Of a stretch of DNA of 64,000 nucleotides, positions 1-9,330 are shown piece after piece. Under the pieces are notes generated by a model. The model saw only the letters and a program-made list of their open reading frames with translations. It was not told where the DNA came from and made no database searches. Origin of the DNA: Streptomyces sp. NBRC 110611 (GTDB lineage: Bacteria; Actinomycetota; Actinomycetes; Streptomycetales; Streptomycetaceae); contig NZ_BBUY01000001.1 of assembly GCF_001590865.1 (NCBI RefSeq), forward strand, positions 156,766 through 220,765, given 5' to 3'. Numbering within the stretch: position 1 is the stretch's first letter; each line of letters begins with the position of its first letter. A program made the translations under genes and the position numbers.

Positions 1-508
1 AAACCGCCCCGCTTCGACGTCCGCGACGCCCGGGGAGGCTGCCGTGCCGACACTTGGTCATAGTGCCCCACCGTGCGCCCCAACTCGCCCAGGAGAGGGT
101 GGTTTCTCCTATCTGTCCTACGGGATGCCGTACGCGATGCCCCGCCTGGCCGCCGTTGCCACTGCCTTCCGAGTCTTCCGAGCCTTCCGGGTCTCTTCCG
201 GGTCTTCCGAGCCCTCCGGTCGCGGTTCCCGCTGCCATTTGCCGCTCCCGCCGGGGAGTCGTACACCCGTGAAGGGGTAGCGTGTGTAACGCGCCACCGG
301 CGGTCGGAACTGGCCGCGTGTCTCATCACCGTCCGCGATCCCGCAGAATGGTTCGTATGAGGTGCGCTCGGCCGAACCGATCGGGCGCGGACGTCGACGC
401 GGTCCCACGGTCCGCTCCGCCCGCCCCCGTCCCGCCGGTCGTCCGGAACGACAAGGACCGCTCCGGCTGGCGCACTCGTGAGACGGCGTAGAAGAGAGAA
501 CGATTCTT
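1..508. other. left-edge region without a supported gene
   Basis: No reading frame here has convincing codon use or a ribosome site. A frame open at the left edge stops at 61-63 and could be the last residues of an upstream protein, but I cannot identify it. Around 172-222 there is a degenerate run of short TCTTCCG/CCTTCCG units. The last 100 bases before 509 presumably carry the promoter of the DUF3027 gene, but no clear -35/-10 pair is visible. Confidence 0.4.
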
Positions 509-1426
509 GTGAGTGCTGCGATGCGAAGCCGTACCCCCGACCGCCTGTGCGCCGAGGCGGTCGACCTTGCCCGGACCGCGGCGCAGGACGTCGCGCTCCC
601 CGGCGTGGTCGGGGAGCACCTCGGGGCCGTCGCCGACGGCGACCGCGTCGTCACCCACCTCTTCGCCGCCGACGAGCCCGGCTACCGCGGCTGGCGCTGG
701 GCCGTGACCGTCGCCCGGGCCTCCCGCGCCAAGATCGTCACCCTCGACGAGGCGGTGCTGCTGCCCGGCCCCGACGCGGTGCTCGCGCCGGAGTGGGTGC
801 CCTGGAGCGAGCGGCTCCGCCCCGGCGACATGGGCCCCGGCGACCTGCTGCCCACCGAGTCCGACGACCTGCGTCTGGAGCCCGGTTTCTCCGGCGAGGA
901 CAGCCCCCCGCCGAACTCCGCCGTCGCGGAGGGCATGGCCGCGGACGTCGCGGACACGGAGGAGGCGGATGTCCTCCCCGGCTCGCCCGCCATCCAGCCC
1001 ACGCCTGCCCGGGGCGGTATCGCGGACGTCGCCGAGGAGCTCGGCATGCGGCGCGCACGGGTGCTGTCCCGCTACGGACTGCACGCCGCCGCCGACCGCT
1101 GGGAAGAGGCCTACGGCGCCAAGACGCCCATGGCCCAGGCGGCCCCCGCCACCTGCATGACCTGCGGCTTCCTCGCCCCCCTCACCGGCTCCCTGCGCCA
1201 GGCCTTCGGCGTCTGCGCCAATGAGTTCTCCCCCGCGGACGGCCGGGTCGTCTCCCTCGCGTACGGCTGCGGAGCGCACTCCGAGGCGGCCGTCATGCCG
1301 AAGCCGCCGCGGCCGGCGCCGCCGGTGGTGGACGAGACGGTCGTCGAACCGCTGACCCTGCGGCCGGAACGGGACGGCGGCTCGGTGGAGGAGGCCGGCC
1401 CGGCGGAGGAACTGGGCCACAGCTGA
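509..1426 (+). CDS. DUF3027 family protein
   Basis: A 305-residue soluble actinobacterial protein of unknown function. The N-terminal two thirds (about residues 10-125) shows the conserved DUF3027 pattern, including GYRGWRWAVTVARA and LLPGPDAVLAPEWVPW. The C-terminal part has a CMTCGF motif and a later CGAHSE, four cysteine/histidine positions that could bind zinc; that is inference. The middle (about 130-170) is acidic and low-complexity. No signal peptide or membrane segment is seen. The GTG start gives the conserved N-terminus. It lies 200 bases upstream of the sacsin-like ATPase in the same direction and may be co-transcribed. Confidence 0.85.
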   Translation: MSAAMRSRTPDRLCAEAVDLARTAAQDVALPGVVGEHLGAVADGDRVVTHLFAADEPGYRGWRWAVTVARASRAKIVTLDEAVLLPGPDAVLAPEWVPWSERLRPGDMGPGDLLPTESDDLRLEPGFSGEDSPPPNSAVAEGMAADVADTEEADVLPGSPAIQPTPARGGIADVAEELGMRRARVLSRYGLHAAADRWEEAYGAKTPMAQAAPATCMTCGFLAPLTGSLRQAFGVCANEFSPADGRVVSLAYGCGAHSEAAVMPKPPRPAPPVVDETVVEPLTLRPERDGGSVEEAGPAEELGHS

Positions 1427-1626
1427 GGGGCTGGGCCCCCGTTGTCCGTATCCCTGCTGTTGTCCGCATCCCTGACGTTTCCCGCTGCTCCGCCCACTCC
1501 GGCACCTCTTCAGCTCTCCGCGCTCCTCCGGCCGTAGGCCGGAAAACTGCACCCCCGCCCTGGCTCGGCCGACGACGTGGGGCGATACCGTCTGTGGCAA
1601 GGAGACGGACGAGGGAGACGAGACAC

Positions 1627-4600
1627 GTGACCGCAACGTCGTGGGTGCGAGGCGCAGCCGGAGACCCGTTCGGGACGGCTCGACTGCGGCGCGGCGTACT
1701 GGACGCCTGGGCCGCGTCACCGGCCCGGTTCCGGGAGGACGCCAACGCGGAGGAGGACCTCGCGCTCGGCGGGTACCGCGACCGCCTCGCCGTGGAGCTG
1801 GCGCAGAACGCGGCCGACGCGGCGGCCCGGGCCGGCGTCCCCGGACGGCTCCGGCTGACGCTGCACCCGGCCGACGCCGGCGCGCCCGCCGTCCTCGTCG
1901 CGTCCAACACCGGCGCCCCTCTGGACGCCACCGGTGTCGAGTCGCTGTCCACGCTGCGCGCCTCCGCCAAGCGGGAGCCGAGCATCGCGGCCGGTGCCGT
2001 GGGCCGGTTCGGCGTGGGCTTCGCCGCGGTGCTGTCCGTCAGCGACGAGCCGGCGCTGGTGGGCCGTACCGGCGGGGTGCGGTGGTCGCTCGCCGAGGCC
2101 CGCGAGATGACCGAGGCGGTGGCGGCGCACAGCCCCGGCCTCGGCGGCGAACTGCGCCGCCGCGACGGGCATGTGCCGCTGCTGCGGCTCCCGCTGCCCG
2201 CGGAGGGCACCGCCCCCGACGGCTACGACACCGCGGTCGTCCTCCCGCTGCGCGACATCGCGGCCCAGGACCTCGCCGAGCGGCTGCTGGACGGGATCGA
2301 CGCGGCGCTGCTGCTGACCCTGCCGGGGCTGGCCGAGGTGATCGTCGAAACCCCGGAGGGGGTACGGGAGCTGAGGCGCCGCCAGGACGGCCCGTACGTC
2401 CTGATCGAGGACAGTGAGCGGGGCGCCACCCGGTGGCGGGTGGTGAGCGACGGCGGGCCGCTGGACCCGGCGCTGCTCGCGGACCGGCCCGTCGAGGAGC
2501 GGCTGCGGCCGTTCTGGACGGTGACCTGGGCGGTGCCGGTGGACGCCGAGGGCGCGCCGGCCAGGCCCGGTACCGCGCCGGTGGTGCACGCACCCACCCC
2601 GACCGACGAACCGCTGGCCCTGCCCGCCCTCCTCATCGCCTCCTTCCCGCTGGAGCCGACCCGCCGTCATGTAGCGGCGGGCGCCCTGGCGGACTTCCTG
2701 ACCGGCCGGGCGGCCGCCACGTACGCGACGCTGCTGGCCGACTGGCGTCCGGTGTCGGTGGGCACCCTCGACCTGGTGCCGGGCCCGCTGGGCAAGGGCG
2801 GCCTGGACAGCGAGCTGCGCCGCCAGGTGCTGGAACTGCTGCCGCGGGTACGGTTCCTGCCGAGCGCGGGGGAGGCGGTGCGGCCCGAGGCCTCGCCGGC
2901 CCTCGCCGGGGCCCTGGGGGAGCCTGCCGCGGAGCGGGAGGAGGGGGACGCGGGCGAGAACGCCGCGGAGTGGGCCCAGGCCGAAGTCGCCGAGGAGTGG
3001 GCCCTGGGTGAGGGCGCCGCGGAGTGGGACCAGGACAAGAGCGCGGCCGACCGCTACGTACTGCGCCCCGTCGACGCGGAGCTGTGGGAAGGCGCGGGCG
3101 CCGCGGCCGTCGCCGTGCTGGCCGAGCTGTTCCCCAGCCTCCTCCCCGCAGGCCTCGAACGACGCCCGGAGCTCCGTTCGCTGGGCGTGTCCCGGGTGCC
3201 GCTCGGCGAGATGATCGACCGGCTGGCGGGCGTCGAGCGCTCTCCCGGCTGGTGGTGGCGGCTCTACGACGCGCTGGCCGGCACCGACCCCGACCGGCTC
3301 AGCGGGTTGCCGGTGCCCCTGGCGGGCACCGCCGCCCAGGGGCCCGGCGGCGAGCACGGCACCGTACGCACCACCATCGGCCCGCGCCAGGTCCTCCTTC
3401 CTCTGCCCGGCGGCGGCCCCGCCGCGGACACGGAGGCCGCGGCCCGGCACCGTACGCTCGCCCGGCTCGGGCTGAAGGTCGCCCACCCCGACGCGGTCCA
3501 CCCGCTCCTGGAGAAGCTCGGCGCCACCCCGGCCGCGCCCCGGGCTGTCCTCAACACTCCCCAGGTCCGCGCGGCCGTCGCCCACTCCCTCGACGCCGAC
3601 GAAGACGCCTACGACGTCCTCGCCGAAGACTTCGACCGCGCCCCAGGGGGCGGTGCCGTGCCGGGCGCTTCCCTGGGCGCCGAGGAACTCGCCGACACCG
3701 TCCTCGCGCTGGTCCGCGACGCCAACCTGTCCCCCGGCGACGAGCCCTGGCTCGGTGCCCTCGCCCTCCCCGACGAGGACGGCGAGCCGGCGCCCGCGGG
3801 CGAGCTGGTGTACCCGGGCAGCGCCTTCGAGCGCGTCATCCGTCCGGGCGAACTGGCGGCCTGTGACGCCGACTTGGCCGCGCGGTGGGGCGAACAGCCC
3901 CTCACCGCCGTCGGTGTGCTGGCCGACTTCGCCCTCGTACGCGCCACCGATGTGGTGCTCGACCCGGACGAAATGGAGCCGCGGGACGGCGACTTCGCCG
4001 AACCGGACGACGTAGGTCTGCTGGACGCGGTCGACGTCTGGTGCGAAGACCTCCTCGACGCCCTCCCGGAGACCCCGGTCCCGCCCGTCCTCACCGAACT
4101 GGTCGCCGTCCGCGACCTCGACCTCGTCGACGACGACGCCTGGCCGCAGGTGCTGGCCATGCTCTCCCGGCCGCCCCTGCGCGACGCGCTCACCGCACCC
4201 GTACGCGTCCTCCTGCCCGACGGCACCACCGACTCCGTACGCCCCTACACCGCCTGGTGGCTGCGCGGTCACCCCGTCCTGGACGGCCGCCGTCCGGCCG
4301 GCCTCCGCTCGGCGAGCGGCGACCCCCTGCTGTCCGGGCTCTACGAGTCCGCGGACGCCGGCGACGTCGACGCCCAGGTCCTGCGCGCCCTCGGAGTCCG
4401 GACCTCCGTCGCCGCCCTGCTCGACGAACCGGGCGGCGCCGCCGAACTCCTCGCCCGCCTGGCCGACCCGTCCCGGCCCGTGACCGCCGCCCAACTCCAC
4501 TCGCTCTACGGCCTTTTGACGGACCTCGATCCCGACCAGGTCACCCTCCCCGACGAACTCCGTGCCGTCCTCGGCCACGACATCCAGGTGGTCGACGCGG

Positions 4601-5049
4601 CCGACGCCGTCATCGCCGACGCCCCCGACCTGATGCCCCTGGCGGCCCACCTCCCGCTCCTCCCGGTCCGCCCGGAACGCGCCGCCGACCTGGCGGAGCT
4701 CCTGCAGGTCCGGCGGCTGAGCGAGGCGCTCCCCGCCGAGGTCCGCTCCGAGGGCGTCCGCCACGAAGTCCCGGCCCCCGTACGGACACTCCTCGGCCCC
4801 AGCACCCCCACGTCGTACGTGGAGCACGAGGAACTCCTGGTGGGCGACGCCCCGGACGGCGCTGCCGCCACCACCGAACTCGACTGGCGCTGGACCCCGG
4901 ACGGCACCCTCCACGCCGCCACCGTCGAGGGCGTGGCCGCCGGCCTCTCCTGGGCCACCGCCCAATGGCCCCGCCGCTTCGAGGTGGCGGCCCTCCTGGA
5001 ATCCCCGGACCGGGGGGACGAAATGGCCCGGGCCCGCTGGTTCGACTGA
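1627..5049 (+). CDS. large sacsin-type GHKL ATPase-domain protein
   Basis: A 1140-residue cytoplasmic protein with an Hsp90/sacsin-like ATP-binding module at its N-terminus. The N box ELAQNAADAA lies at about residues 57-66 and the glycine loop GRFGVGFAAVLSV at about 125-137, as in GHKL ATPases. The remaining 850 residues match no catalytic family I know. The GTG at 1627 is preferred to an in-frame GTG at 1594 because a GGGAG site lies 9 bases before it and the shorter form starts close to the conserved domain. Around residues 435-480 there is an acidic repeat-like insertion (AAEWAQ, AEEWALGEG, AAEWDQDK) not expected in the fold. A chaperone-like or nucleic-acid-linked role is possible, but nothing here shows it. 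Confidence 0.85.
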   Translation: MTATSWVRGAAGDPFGTARLRRGVLDAWAASPARFREDANAEEDLALGGYRDRLAVELAQNAADAAARAGVPGRLRLTLHPADAGAPAVLVASNTGAPLDATGVESLSTLRASAKREPSIAAGAVGRFGVGFAAVLSVSDEPALVGRTGGVRWSLAEAREMTEAVAAHSPGLGGELRRRDGHVPLLRLPLPAEGTAPDGYDTAVVLPLRDIAAQDLAERLLDGIDAALLLTLPGLAEVIVETPEGVRELRRRQDGPYVLIEDSERGATRWRVVSDGGPLDPALLADRPVEERLRPFWTVTWAVPVDAEGAPARPGTAPVVHAPTPTDEPLALPALLIASFPLEPTRRHVAAGALADFLTGRAAATYATLLADWRPVSVGTLDLVPGPLGKGGLDSELRRQVLELLPRVRFLPSAGEAVRPEASPALAGALGEPAAEREEGDAGENAAEWAQAEVAEEWALGEGAAEWDQDKSAADRYVLRPVDAELWEGAGAAAVAVLAELFPSLLPAGLERRPELRSLGVSRVPLGEMIDRLAGVERSPGWWWRLYDALAGTDPDRLSGLPVPLAGTAAQGPGGEHGTVRTTIGPRQVLLPLPGGGPAADTEAAARHRTLARLGLKVAHPDAVHPLLEKLGATPAAPRAVLNTPQVRAAVAHSLDADEDAYDVLAEDFDRAPGGGAVPGASLGAEELADTVLALVRDANLSPGDEPWLGALALPDEDGEPAPAGELVYPGSAFERVIRPGELAACDADLAARWGEQPLTAVGVLADFALVRATDVVLDPDEMEPRDGDFAEPDDVGLLDAVDVWCEDLLDALPETPVPPVLTELVAVRDLDLVDDDAWPQVLAMLSRPPLRDALTAPVRVLLPDGTTDSVRPYTAWWLRGHPVLDGRRPAGLRSASGDPLLSGLYESADAGDVDAQVLRALGVRTSVAALLDEPGGAAELLARLADPSRPVTAAQLHSLYGLLTDLDPDQVTLPDELRAVLGHDIQVVDAADAVIADAPDLMPLAAHLPLLPVRPERAADLAELLQVRRLSEALPAEVRSEGVRHEVPAPVRTLLGPSTPTSYVEHEELLVGDAPDGAAATTELDWRWTPDGTLHAATVEGVAAGLSWATAQWPRRFEVAALLESPDRGDEMARARWFD

Positions 5050-5084
5050 CGGGCCGAGGAGGACGAGGAGAGCGAGGAGGACGA

Positions 5085-5109
5085 GGGGCCCCGTCCGGTA
5101 CGGGGCCCC
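5085..5109. terminator. hairpin terminator after the GHKL ATPase gene
   Basis: Perfect 10-bp stem GGGGCCCCGT / ACGGGGCCCC with a 5-base loop, 36 bases after the stop codon at 5049. It has no T tract, as usual in Streptomyces. It could also serve the convergent small gene coming from 5497. Confidence 0.7.
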
Positions 5110-5227
5110 GACGGTGAAATTACCCTGACTGCCGTAGGGACACTTCTACGCCGGACCCTTGCATGATCGCCACAACGGTCGCCGTGAACTCTTCTCCCAG
5201 TTGATGAACTCCCGCCAGGCGGCCGCG

Positions 5228-5497
5228 TCATCCTCCGCCGACGCGCGCGGCCGCCGCCTTGACCTCCGGCCCGGCGGCGCGGTCGGTCTCCCGCTGCTTG
5301 TCGACCTCGTACGCCGCGTGGATGCCCTGGGTGAGGAACCGGATGTGGTCCTCGGCGGTGGCGGAGGGGGCCATGGCGTCCTCGGCGGTCAGAGCGGTAG
5401 CGGTCACGATCCCACGGGTGATGAACGTCCGTGTCCGAGCGGAACTGCTGCTGGTGCTGGTGCCCTTGTGCATCGCTGTTCTCGGATACCCCAGCAT
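5228..5497 (-). CDS. small hypothetical protein, possibly frameshifted at its C-terminus
   Basis: An 89-residue reading frame starting at an ATG with AGGAG nine bases upstream, 26 bases after the ClC gene on the same strand, so probably co-transcribed. Codon use is strongly Streptomyces-like from about residue 9. I recognise no family; the middle (AEDHIRFLTQGIHAAYEV) looks helical and soluble. The frame stops at 5228 just after a GC dinucleotide run. In another frame the sequence continues with coding-like codons, reading SAEDDAAAWREFINWEK, and stops at 5146. This suggests that two bases were lost in the GC run, by real frameshift or sequencing error, and that the intact product would be about 110-115 residues. 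Confidence 0.6.
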   Translation of the reverse strand: MLGYPRTAMHKGTSTSSSSARTRTFITRGIVTATALTAEDAMAPSATAEDHIRFLTQGIHAAYEVDKQRETDRAAGPEVKAAAARVGGG

Positions 5498-5523
5498 TCA
5501 GTGCCGCTCCTGTGACGGGCGGC

Positions 5524-6924
5524 TCAGGTGTGCGGGGTGGGGAAGAGGAGGCGGGTGGTGAGGGATGCGGTGAGGGCGGCTGCCGCGGTGGGGAGGGCGA
5601 GGGCGTAGTAGCCGCTCAGTTCGAGGGCGAGGAGCGTCGCCGTGGCGGGGGCGCGGAGTGCGGCGGCGACGAAGGCGGCCATGCCCATCGTGGTGGAGAG
5701 GCCGGCGTTGTCCATCGCGTCCTGGCCGAGCAGGACGGCGGCGGTCTGTCCGCAGAGGGTGCCGAGGAGGCCGCCGAGGCAGAGCAAGGGCGCCAGCAGG
5801 CCACCGGAGCCGCCGATGCCGAGGGTGACCGAGGTGGCGAGGGCCTTGCCGAAGAGGAGGAGGAGAAGGAGCTCTGCCGGATACCTGCCGTGTGCGGCGG
5901 GTCCGATGACGGCGAGCCCGGTGCCGTACAGCTGAGGCAGGAGCAGGAGCATCGCGCCGAGGAGGAGTCCGCCGCAGGCCGGGTGGAGCGAGGTGGGCAG
6001 CCGGCTCGCCCGCAGGGCGGTGGCGCAGGTTCGGCGGACGAGGAGCAGGAGGCGGTGGAGGCACGCGGCTGCCGTCGCGGCGAGCAGGCCCAGGGCGGCG
6101 CTCAGGCCGTAGCCGTAGGCGGCCGGGTGCGGCGGTGCGGCGAGCGGCAGGTCGAGCAGGGGAGCGGGGGCGAGGAGGAGGGCGGTGGCGGCGGTGGCCG
6201 CCGTGGTGGCGAGCGCGGTGGCGGCGAGGGCGGTGGCGCCGGTGATGCCGAGGAGTTCGATGGCGAACAGCAGGCCGGCCAGCGGCGCGTGGAAGACGGC
6301 GGTGATACCGCCCGCCGCTCCGCAGGCCGCCAGGAGGCGGCCGTGTGCCGCGATGGCGGCTCCCAGGCGGGAGCCTGCCGTGTGCAGGCAGGAGCCGAGG
6401 GCGGCGCCCAGGTGGAGGACGGGGCCGGTGGCGCCCAGCGAGCCGCCGCAGCCGATGGTCGCGGCGGCGGCGAGTGCGCGGGCGAGGGGCCCGGCCGGGT
6501 CGATGCGCGTGCCGTGCCGGACGGTGTGCTGCAGATCGGGTATGCCGCTGGTGCCCGGTGCGAGGCCGTGGACCAGGGCCCCGGTGAGCAGGCCGCCGAG
6601 GACGGGGGTGAGCAGGAGGACGGGCGTGGGCTCGGCCGGTCCGTCCGGGGAGGTGGTGAACAGGACGGTGAGGGCGGTGACCAGGCCGGTGACGCCCGCG
6701 GCGCCGACGGCCGTACCGGCTCCGGTGAGGAGCGCCAGCCCGCACAGCGTCCAAGGGAGGGAACGCAGCCGGGATATGAGCCCGTTGCCGGGGGCGGGCG
6801 GCGCCGGCTCCTCGGTGTTGAGCGGCGGTGTCCGCGGTTGTCCGGTGTGCGGTGGTGCCGGCTGTCCGTCCGGTCCGTGGCGGGGTTCGTACGACGGGCC
6901 GACCGGTGCCGAGAAGCTGTCCAT
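5524..6924 (-). CDS. ClC-family chloride channel, lacking both exchanger glutamates
   Basis: A 466-residue polytopic membrane protein of the ClC family. The first 50 residues are proline-rich and cytoplasmic. Family signatures are visible: GTSGIP at 124-129 (selectivity serine region), GSLGATGP at 161-168 (normally GREGP), the PLAGLLFAIELLG helix near 214-226, and GGLLAPLLCLGG near the C-terminal third. At the gating glutamate position (Glu148 in E. coli ClcA) this protein has Thr166, and at the proton glutamate (Glu203) it has Leu224. By family knowledge this points to a passive anion channel rather than a Cl-/H+ exchanger. The start has GAGGGG eight bases upstream. Confidence 0.85.
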   Translation of the reverse strand: MDSFSAPVGPSYEPRHGPDGQPAPPHTGQPRTPPLNTEEPAPPAPGNGLISRLRSLPWTLCGLALLTGAGTAVGAAGVTGLVTALTVLFTTSPDGPAEPTPVLLLTPVLGGLLTGALVHGLAPGTSGIPDLQHTVRHGTRIDPAGPLARALAAAATIGCGGSLGATGPVLHLGAALGSCLHTAGSRLGAAIAAHGRLLAACGAAGGITAVFHAPLAGLLFAIELLGITGATALAATALATTAATAATALLLAPAPLLDLPLAAPPHPAAYGYGLSAALGLLAATAAACLHRLLLLVRRTCATALRASRLPTSLHPACGGLLLGAMLLLLPQLYGTGLAVIGPAAHGRYPAELLLLLLFGKALATSVTLGIGGSGGLLAPLLCLGGLLGTLCGQTAAVLLGQDAMDNAGLSTTMGMAAFVAAALRAPATATLLALELSGYYALALPTAAAALTASLTTRLLFPTPHT

Positions 6925-7410
6925 GCGGGTGTCCCCTCATCCTTGCGCAGAACGCCACGGAGAGTGTGCGGGAGGTGCGCGGCAGGCCGAAGGGGTCTGC
7001 CGGGGGTGGAGTTGGGGCATTCGGATCGCGCCACCGCCCATGGCGCGCGGGGGCAAAGGTGGTGCGGTGCGCGACGCGTACGACGTGCGGGAGTCCCGCC
7101 GTCTGCGAGACCTGGGCGTACGTCGGCCGGGCCGGCGAACGGGGCGAGGCCCGGCGAACGAGGCGAGGGCCGGTGAACGGGCGAGGGCCGGCGAACGGAG
7201 TGACGGCAGGGGAACGGCCGCTCCCATACGCGCAACCCGGCAGGTAGAAATCACTCGGGCTTTTACCGGGAATACGGCGGAAGCGCGGTGAATCAGGCAA
7301 TCCTCTCTAGGTCATATGCATCGGACACAGTCCTGCGTGGCCGCCGCACCGCATGAGCGGCCTCCGCCGCCTGCGATCCGCGGCACCACTGTGAAGGGGA
7401 CCCCACACCC
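6925..7410. other. divergent intergenic region, ClC / antiporter
   Basis: A 486-base region between the divergent ClC and CPA2 genes. Short frames here have no ribosome site or plausible product. It contains the four-copy repeat listed at 7131-7204 and must hold both promoters. AT-richer stretches lie near 7240-7320. Confidence 0.5.
7131..7204. repeat. four 18-19 bp tandem repeats
   Basis: Four imperfect copies of a unit based on GCCGGCGAACGGGGCGAG, spaced 18-19 bases apart. No inverted symmetry within the unit is obvious. A related GGCGAACGG-type repeat expands the gene at 43626. Confidence 0.75.
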
Positions 7411-8736
7411 ATGCACCATTCCCATGCGCCCGCCCCCGTCGTGGTTCTGATCGACCTCGCCGTGATCCTGCTGTGCGGGATCGCCCTCGTACCGCTGTGC
7501 AGACGGCTGCGCCAGCCGGTCATCGTCGGCGAGATCGCCGTCGGCATCCTGCTCGGGCCCAGCGTCCTCGGCCAGCTCCCCGGCGACCTGCCCCGCCTGC
7601 TCTTCCCCGACGAGGTCCGCCCCTACCTGGGCGTCGTCGCCGAAATCGGCATCGTCTTCTTCCTGTTCGCGGCAGGGTGGGAACTCGACCTCGGTGCCCT
7701 GCGCGGACGCGGACGCGCCGTCGTGGCCGTCTCCGCCTCATCTATGGCCCTCGCCCTGCTGTGTGCGAGCGTCGTCGCCTACGCCGTCCAGGCCATCCAC
7801 CCCGCCCTCCCCGCCCGCGGGGTTCACCCGCTCGTCTTCTCCCTGTTCGTCGGCACCGCCCTGTCCATCACCGCCTTCTCCGTACTCGCCCGCGTCCTGC
7901 ACGAGAACGGGCTGCACACCACACCGGTCGGCACCACGGCCACCGCGGCAGCGGGCGTGGGCGAGATCTTCGCCTGGTGCGGCGTCACCGTCGTCATCGC
8001 CCTGGGAACAGGCGGCGGCACGGGGCAGCTCGCCCGTACGGCCGCCGAACTCGCCGTCTACGGCCTTGTCATGGCCTTCCTCGTACGCCCTCTGCTGCGC
8101 CGCCTCGCCGTACGGATCGACCTCGTCCAGCACCACTCCCTCGCCCTGGCCACCGTCTGCGCCGGGCTCTTCCTCTCCGCGAGTGCCACCGCCTGGATCG
8201 GTGTCCACGCGGCCCTGGGCGCCTTCGCCTTCGGAGTCGCCCTGCCGCGCCTGGACCCTGCCACCCAAGCCGCCGTGGCCGCACCGTTCCAGCAGATGGG
8301 GGCCATCCTGCTGGCCGCGTTCTTCGTGGTCACCGGCCTCTCCGCCGATCTGACCACCCTCAGTGGGCTCGGCCTGCTCAGCGTGGGCATCCTGCTGTTC
8401 GCCGCCTGCGCGGGCAAGTTCGCCGGTGCGGCCCTCGCCCACCGCGCATTCGGTGCCGCCTGGGGAGAGGCGGGGTTGCTCGGTGTCCTGCTCAACTGCC
8501 GTGGTGTGACGGAACTCGTCGTCCTGGCCATCGGCCGTCAGGCCGGGCTGATCGGCGACAAGCTGTTCACCATGCTCGTGCTCATCGCACTCCTCACCAC
8601 CGCCGCTGTCGCCCCCCTCACCCGCCTCCTCAGCGCCAGGGCCGACACGGCGCCCCCGTCGCCGCCGCTGCCCGCGCCCCGGGGGTCGCGGCACGAACAG
8701 TCCTCCGGCCCCGCGACGCCGCCCCAGTCGCGCTGA
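7411..8736 (+). CDS. CPA2-family cation/proton antiporter with atypical ion-binding pair
   Basis: A 441-residue integral membrane protein with about 12-13 hydrophobic helices, of the NapA/Kef-like CPA2 family (Na+/H+ exchanger domain). TALSITAFSVLARVL at 149-163 is the unwound-helix signature. The helix that normally carries the Asp-Asp (or Asn-Asp) ion-binding pair reads AGVGEIFAWC, so the pair is Gly184-Glu185. By family knowledge the second acid is essential and is conservatively replaced here; the first is lost, so stoichiometry or selectivity may differ. The C-terminal 40 residues are a polar, proline-rich tail. A monovalent cation/H+ exchange role beside a ClC channel is a reasonable inference. 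Confidence 0.85.
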   Translation: MHHSHAPAPVVVLIDLAVILLCGIALVPLCRRLRQPVIVGEIAVGILLGPSVLGQLPGDLPRLLFPDEVRPYLGVVAEIGIVFFLFAAGWELDLGALRGRGRAVVAVSASSMALALLCASVVAYAVQAIHPALPARGVHPLVFSLFVGTALSITAFSVLARVLHENGLHTTPVGTTATAAAGVGEIFAWCGVTVVIALGTGGGTGQLARTAAELAVYGLVMAFLVRPLLRRLAVRIDLVQHHSLALATVCAGLFLSASATAWIGVHAALGAFAFGVALPRLDPATQAAVAAPFQQMGAILLAAFFVVTGLSADLTTLSGLGLLSVGILLFAACAGKFAGAALAHRAFGAAWGEAGLLGVLLNCRGVTELVVLAIGRQAGLIGDKLFTMLVLIALLTTAAVAPLTRLLSARADTAPPSPPLPAPRGSRHEQSSGPATPPQSR

Positions 8737-8775
8737 GCGCGAACGTACGGGACCGGCCCCAGGGCCGCGCGGCTC

Positions 8776-9330
8776 TCACCGTGACGAGGGCCGCGGTTGA
8801 CGAGCGTGCGAGAAGCGGTCGACGGCCACGTTGGCCAGGGCCACCAGAAGGGCGGCCAACAGAGCCGGGAGCCAGGGGTGTTGGACGCGCAGCCCCGGGG
8901 TGAAGGCTGCGACGAACAGCGCGGCCAGGAAGGTGCTCACCAGGGAAAGGAGCGCCTCCGCACCGCGTCGGGCCTTCGGAGAGAGGGAGGGGGAGCGGGA
9001 CAGGGAGAAGGAGCGGGAGAGGGCGGTGGAGACGGGGACGAGGCGGAGGAGCAGGCGCAGCGGGAGAGTGAGGACCGAGGCGAGCAGCCCGCAGGGCAGG
9101 CACAGCACGGCGGCCCAGATGAGGGGCCCAGGGCCGTCGATTTCGATCAGGCCGCGGGAGACCGCGGCGACGACGAGGACGCCGAGCAGCAGCGCCAGGA
9201 CGACGAAAGCGAGGACGCCGAGGCCCAGTCCGGTCATGCCGAAGGCGGCGAGCGCCTTCTCGCGTGGGGGCATGGAACCCCAGGTCGGCTCGGAGTCGTC
9301 GTCCGACTGCTGCTGTTGCTGATGTGACAC
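8776..9330 (-). CDS. hypothetical membrane protein
   Basis: A 184-residue protein starting at a GTG with GGAGG six bases upstream; a longer in-frame start at 9393 lacks such a site. After a Gln/Asp-rich cytoplasmic N-terminus (SHQQQQQSDDD) there are about four hydrophobic segments: two near 35-75, one near 75-105, and a pair near 140-170. They are separated by a Ser/Arg-rich loop. I recognise no family. It lies 121 bases downstream of the P-type ATPase on the same strand and could be an accessory membrane partner. It converges with the antiporter gene with only 39 bases between them. Confidence 0.65.
   Translation of the reverse strand: MSHQQQQQSDDDSEPTWGSMPPREKALAAFGMTGLGLGVLAFVVLALLLGVLVVAAVSRGLIEIDGPGPLIWAAVLCLPCGLLASVLTLPLRLLLRLVPVSTALSRSFSLSRSPSLSPKARRGAEALLSLVSTFLAALFVAAFTPGLRVQHPWLPALLAALLVALANVAVDRFSHARQPRPSSR

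Noticed and set aside
1717..4965. 1082-codon minus-strand frame opposite the GHKL ATPase gene
   Set aside because: It is a typical antisense shadow of a high-GC gene: Gly/Arg/Val-rich, no family and no ribosome site.
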